Shown piece by piece: positions 61,641 to 64,000 of a DNA stretch of 64,000 bases. Source of the stretch: Sphingobium lactosutens DS20 (lineage in GTDB: Bacteria; Pseudomonadota; Alphaproteobacteria; Sphingomonadales; Sphingomonadaceae); assembly GCF_000445105.1 (NCBI RefSeq), contig NZ_ATDP01000101.1:124001-188000 (forward strand), in the 5' to 3' direction. A program made the translations under genes and the position numbers. Every line of letters begins with the position of its first letter. Positions within the stretch are counted from its first letter, which is position 1. The notes beneath the pieces were generated by a model. The model worked only from the letters and a program-made list of their open reading frames with translations, made no database searches and was not told the origin of the DNA.

Positions 61641-61955
61641 CGAACAGCGGCAGCGCCGACGACGCTGGCCGGCTATCCGGTCGGGGGCAAGGGGCTGCCG
61701 CCGTGGGCGCAGATGGTCGCCGCGACCGACATCGCGGCCGAGCGAAACAGCGTGCCGGTCTATGCCGGCGACCATATCCGCGTCACCGCCATCGAGGCGA
61801 ACCACTATCAATCGTCACCCTCGATCCCGCTGCCGCACATGCCCAGGGCCTTGACCTACTGCATCGAGGTGGGTGGCAAGACGGCGGCCACAGCCGGCGT
61901 CAAGCCGGTGGTGAAGCACTACGACTATGACGACATTCGTTGCCACTTTCCTTAG
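61641..61955 (+). pseudogene. Fragment of a metallo-beta-lactamase-fold hydrolase
   Basis: An open frame of about 105 codons with AGYPVGGKGLPPWAQMVAAT, AGDHIRVTAIEANHYQ and LTYCIEVGGKTA, the central and C-terminal part of an MBL-fold hydrolase. The N-terminal HxHxDH zinc motif is missing and the piece abuts the GH3 relic. After the TAG at 61953-61955 the frame continues as EIVRRLQKIGLA, so the stop may be a mutation. No start signal. Fragment identity is moderate confidence. Confidence 0.5.
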
Positions 61956-62123
61956 GAGATCGTGCGTAGGCTCCAAAAAATCGGCCTAGCATGAATAATG
62001 AAGCATGCTATCCTACTAGGCTTGGGATCAGCAACAAGCAGCTCTTGGATATTCCCTTTCGAGATCATGGGCACCGTCAGCTATTTCGGCTGCCGGCTCG
62101 CACCAAGCACGATGCTGTTCGCC
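61956..62123. other. Spacer before the monooxygenase gene
   Basis: A 168-bp region with an imperfect inverted repeat around AGCATG/CATGCT near 61988-62010. No gene recognised. Confidence 0.35.
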
Positions 62124-63269
62124 TTAAAAAGGTTGGTTTAACCGGCACAGCGCTCCCTCCAGAAGATTAGCATGTTGATCCGGAGGGCGATGCGCAAGCT
62201 GGAGTTCACCCATCGCGACACTGGTTTCAATGACATCGCGGCAACGGTCAAACCGGCGTGCTTCATAGGCGTCGAGCCCGGCGCGCACATCGTCATGTGA
62301 GGCAAGTTCCTCGGCCAAAGCGATGGCGCTTTCCACCGCCATGCCGGCCCCCGAAGCAAGATGCGGAGTCGTGGCGTGAGCGGCGTCACCCAGCAAGACG
62401 ACGCGACCCATTGACCATGGCCGAGGTTGTAGCGCGGCGACCAGAGGCCGGTAGTTGACCCAGTCGTTCATCGTCATCGTATCGCGGATCCAGCCTGCGT
62501 TGCCGCCAAAGTCAGCAAGCAGCGCCTTCAACGTCCGGAACAACTCCGCGTCGTCCATGAAATTCTCACGATCCTCGTGCGGCGTGAGCATCCACAGATA
62601 CACGGTGTCGGCACCACAAAGCGTGATGCCGCAGGGATTGTCATGGCCCAGGAAAAATTCGCCGTCTTCCAGCCCGGGTGGCTTGCGAATGGAGATACGC
62701 CAGCATCCTTGGCCGGTGGGCCGGGGCGGTTGCATGTGAGGGAACGCGAGTTGCCGGATGGTGGATGACACGCCGTCGGCGCCGATCACCAGGTCATATC
62801 GCGCCTCTTCGCCATTGCTGAGCGTGACATTGACCGCATCATCGCGCTCCTCCATTGCCGACACTGTAACGCCCAGACGCACGGGCAGGGCAAGCTGTTC
62901 GACCCGGCGTTGCATGATGCGATGAAGGGTCGGCCGCATGATGCCGCCGGTGGCGGGAAGCCCTTCCTCGATCACCGGCTCTTCGAGAATGTGGAGCAGC
63001 GTGCCGTCAAAGCGGAACAGGCGTGTGCGGCTCGTGATCGCGCCCTCGCGCTTGATTTCGTCGAGCAAACCCAGCCGGCGATAGGCGCGTAATGTCGGGC
63101 CGGTGATGGTTATTCCCGCACCATAGACGCGCCACTGCGGATCAAGATCGATCAGAGACACGGCGACGCCGCGCTCCGCCAAGCTGATGGCCGCGGCCAT
63201 CCCCCCGATGCCCCCCCCAACGACGAGCGCGCTCGTCACGCTGCAAATATGATCTTGTGCCATGCCCAT
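62124..63269 (-). CDS. FAD-dependent aromatic-type monooxygenase
   Basis: A 381-residue class A flavin monooxygenase (PHBH/UbiH-like fold). FAD motif GGGIGGMAAAISLAERG at 18-34, the second motif DLVIGADGVSSTIR near 160, and VVLLGDAAHATTPHLASGAGMAVESA near 290, in which GDAAHA binds the FAD ribityl chain. These hydroxylate aromatic or similar substrates using NAD(P)H. Two ATGs (63269 and 63263) are possible starts and neither has a strong ribosome site. Divergent from the TonB receptor, whose plug type suggests a non-sugar ligand, so the pair may belong to aromatic compound uptake and oxidation. Substrate unknown. Confidence 0.87.
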   Translation of the reverse strand: MGMAQDHICSVTSALVVGGGIGGMAAAISLAERGVAVSLIDLDPQWRVYGAGITITGPTLRAYRRLGLLDEIKREGAITSRTRLFRFDGTLLHILEEPVIEEGLPATGGIMRPTLHRIMQRRVEQLALPVRLGVTVSAMEERDDAVNVTLSNGEEARYDLVIGADGVSSTIRQLAFPHMQPPRPTGQGCWRISIRKPPGLEDGEFFLGHDNPCGITLCGADTVYLWMLTPHEDRENFMDDAELFRTLKALLADFGGNAGWIRDTMTMNDWVNYRPLVAALQPRPWSMGRVVLLGDAAHATTPHLASGAGMAVESAIALAEELASHDDVRAGLDAYEARRFDRCRDVIETSVAMGELQLAHRPPDQHANLLEGALCRLNQPF

Positions 63270-63397
63270 CGACTAGCGTGATGGATGAAACAGACAAATC
63301 CGAACTGTGGATGCCTTTCCATCCATATAATCGGTGTGACCTCCTGGCCCGGGTTCGATAGCTGCAGACGGAAAGACAAGGATAGGGGAGGCTCGTC

Positions 63398-64000
63398 GTG
63401 CCGTTTCAGTTTCGCGATGCGATGTGTTCGTCGGCTCTGGTCATGGCCCTTGCGGTTCCAGCCGGCATGGCCAATGCACAGGATAGCGGCGCCGCCGAGA
63501 GCGGCCTGGCCGATATCGTGGTCACCGCGCAGCGCAAGCAGGAGTCGGCCCAGACGGCCGCGATCGCGATTGACGCCGTGGGGGGCGATGCGCTGATCGC
63601 GCGGGGGATCGGCCAGGCCGAAGCGCTGACCAAGGCGGTTCCGGCGCTGACTGTCACCAATGGCGGCGGGTCCAACACGTCGATCTTCCTGCGTGGCGTG
63701 GGAAACATCACCAACAGCAGCTATAACGACCCTGCGGTGACGCCCAGCTATGACGGCGTGGTGCTAGGTCGCGCGGCTGGCGCGTTTGGCGCGGCCTTTT
63801 ACGATCTGGCGCGGGTGGAGGTCCTTAAAGGTCCACAAGGCATCCTTTACGGCCGCAACGCGACCGGTGGCGCGATCAACATCATCCCCAACCGGCCGGA
63901 ACTGGGCAAGCGTTCGGGTGGTTTTGCCGCCTCGATCGGCAATTATGACGCGGTCAGCGCCGAAGGCTTCGTCAACCTGCCGGTCGGCGATACCAGCGCG
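63398..64000 (+). CDS. TonB-dependent receptor (N-terminal part, runs off window)
   Basis: The first 201 codons of an outer-membrane receptor. A signal peptide ends MANAQDS. The TonB box is DIVVTAQR near residue 39. The plug carries IFLRGVGN, YDGVVLGR, and VEVLKGPQGILYGRNATGGAINI, typical of the siderophore or aromatic-uptake type receptors and unlike the four sugar-locus receptors. GTG start at 63398 with GGGGAGG six bases upstream. The partner gene is the divergent FAD monooxygenase. Confidence 0.9.
   Translation, partial: MPFQFRDAMCSSALVMALAVPAGMANAQDSGAAESGLADIVVTAQRKQESAQTAAIAIDAVGGDALIARGIGQAEALTKAVPALTVTNGGGSNTSIFLRGVGNITNSSYNDPAVTPSYDGVVLGRAAGAFGAAFYDLARVEVLKGPQGILYGRNATGGAINIIPNRPELGKRSGGFAASIGNYDAVSAEGFVNLPVGDTSA

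Noticed and set aside
1..64000. CRISPR arrays, tRNA or rRNA genes, integrase with attachment sites
   Set aside because: No regularly spaced repeats, no recognisable tRNA cloverleaf or rRNA sequence and no integrase gene found on reading either strand.

Overview
This is a GC-rich stretch of alphaproteobacterial chromosome, most likely from a sphingomonad (Sphingomonas, Sphingobium or Novosphingobium type). Evidence for this placement: five TonB-dependent receptors carrying the TonB box D-I-V/I-V-T-G/A and ending in phenylalanine; receptors clustered with tryptophan-halogenase, SapC and cupin_8 genes; a Zymomonas-like glucose-fructose oxidoreductase; and dense carbohydrate-active enzymes with no SusC/SusD pair. 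The species cannot be named from the sequence.

Region 1 (1-24.9 kb) looks like a hemicellulose locus. It holds a GH3 beta-xylosidase/glucosidase (cut by the window edge), a large GH9 endoglucanase/xyloglucanase-like enzyme, a TonB receptor with its flavin-dependent halogenase, SapC and cupin_8 neighbours, a SASA-type acetylesterase, a CPA2 antiporter, a GH27 alpha-galactosidase and two GH43 enzymes. It continues into an apparent aldose-oxidation module: Tat-exported GFOR-like oxidoreductase, exported lactonase, GntP permease, GntR regulator and gluconokinase. Palindromic boxes of the TGGTAGCGCTAACA / TGATAGCGCTATCA kind, as bound by LacI-family XylR-like repressors, sit before most transcription units. 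No lacI gene is in the window.

Region 2 (25-34.3 kb) has two approximately 1010-residue paralogues, each with two pectate-lyase-type beta-helix domains and a C-terminal propeller, flanking a TonB receptor. The first paralogue and the receptor share a different upstream motif. An IclR regulator follows on the opposite strand.

Region 3 (35-57.6 kb) looks like a fucosylated-xyloglucan locus: GH42, GH29 alpha-fucosidase, GH35 beta-galactosidase, GH31 alpha-xylosidase with a PA14 insert, GH39, a mutarotase, a second halogenase-receptor pair, a fuconolactonase-like amidohydrolase, a zinc dehydrogenase, a FucP-type permease and a fourth TonB receptor with tandem operators. Together with GH9, GH3 and GH43 from region 1 this would be a nearly complete xyloglucan-degrading set. 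That is inference from family content.

Region 4 (57.7-64 kb) has a LysR regulator divergent from the glutathione-dependent formaldehyde oxidation pair (class III alcohol dehydrogenase and S-formylglutathione hydrolase). Next is a 1.4-kb graveyard with an IS3-type remnant, a decayed BglX-like GH3 gene and a metallo-hydrolase fragment, then an FAD monooxygenase and the start of a fifth TonB receptor.

The strongest candidates for undescribed biology are the receptor-halogenase-SapC-cupin cassette and the twin beta-helix/propeller enzymes. No tRNA, rRNA or CRISPR array was seen.
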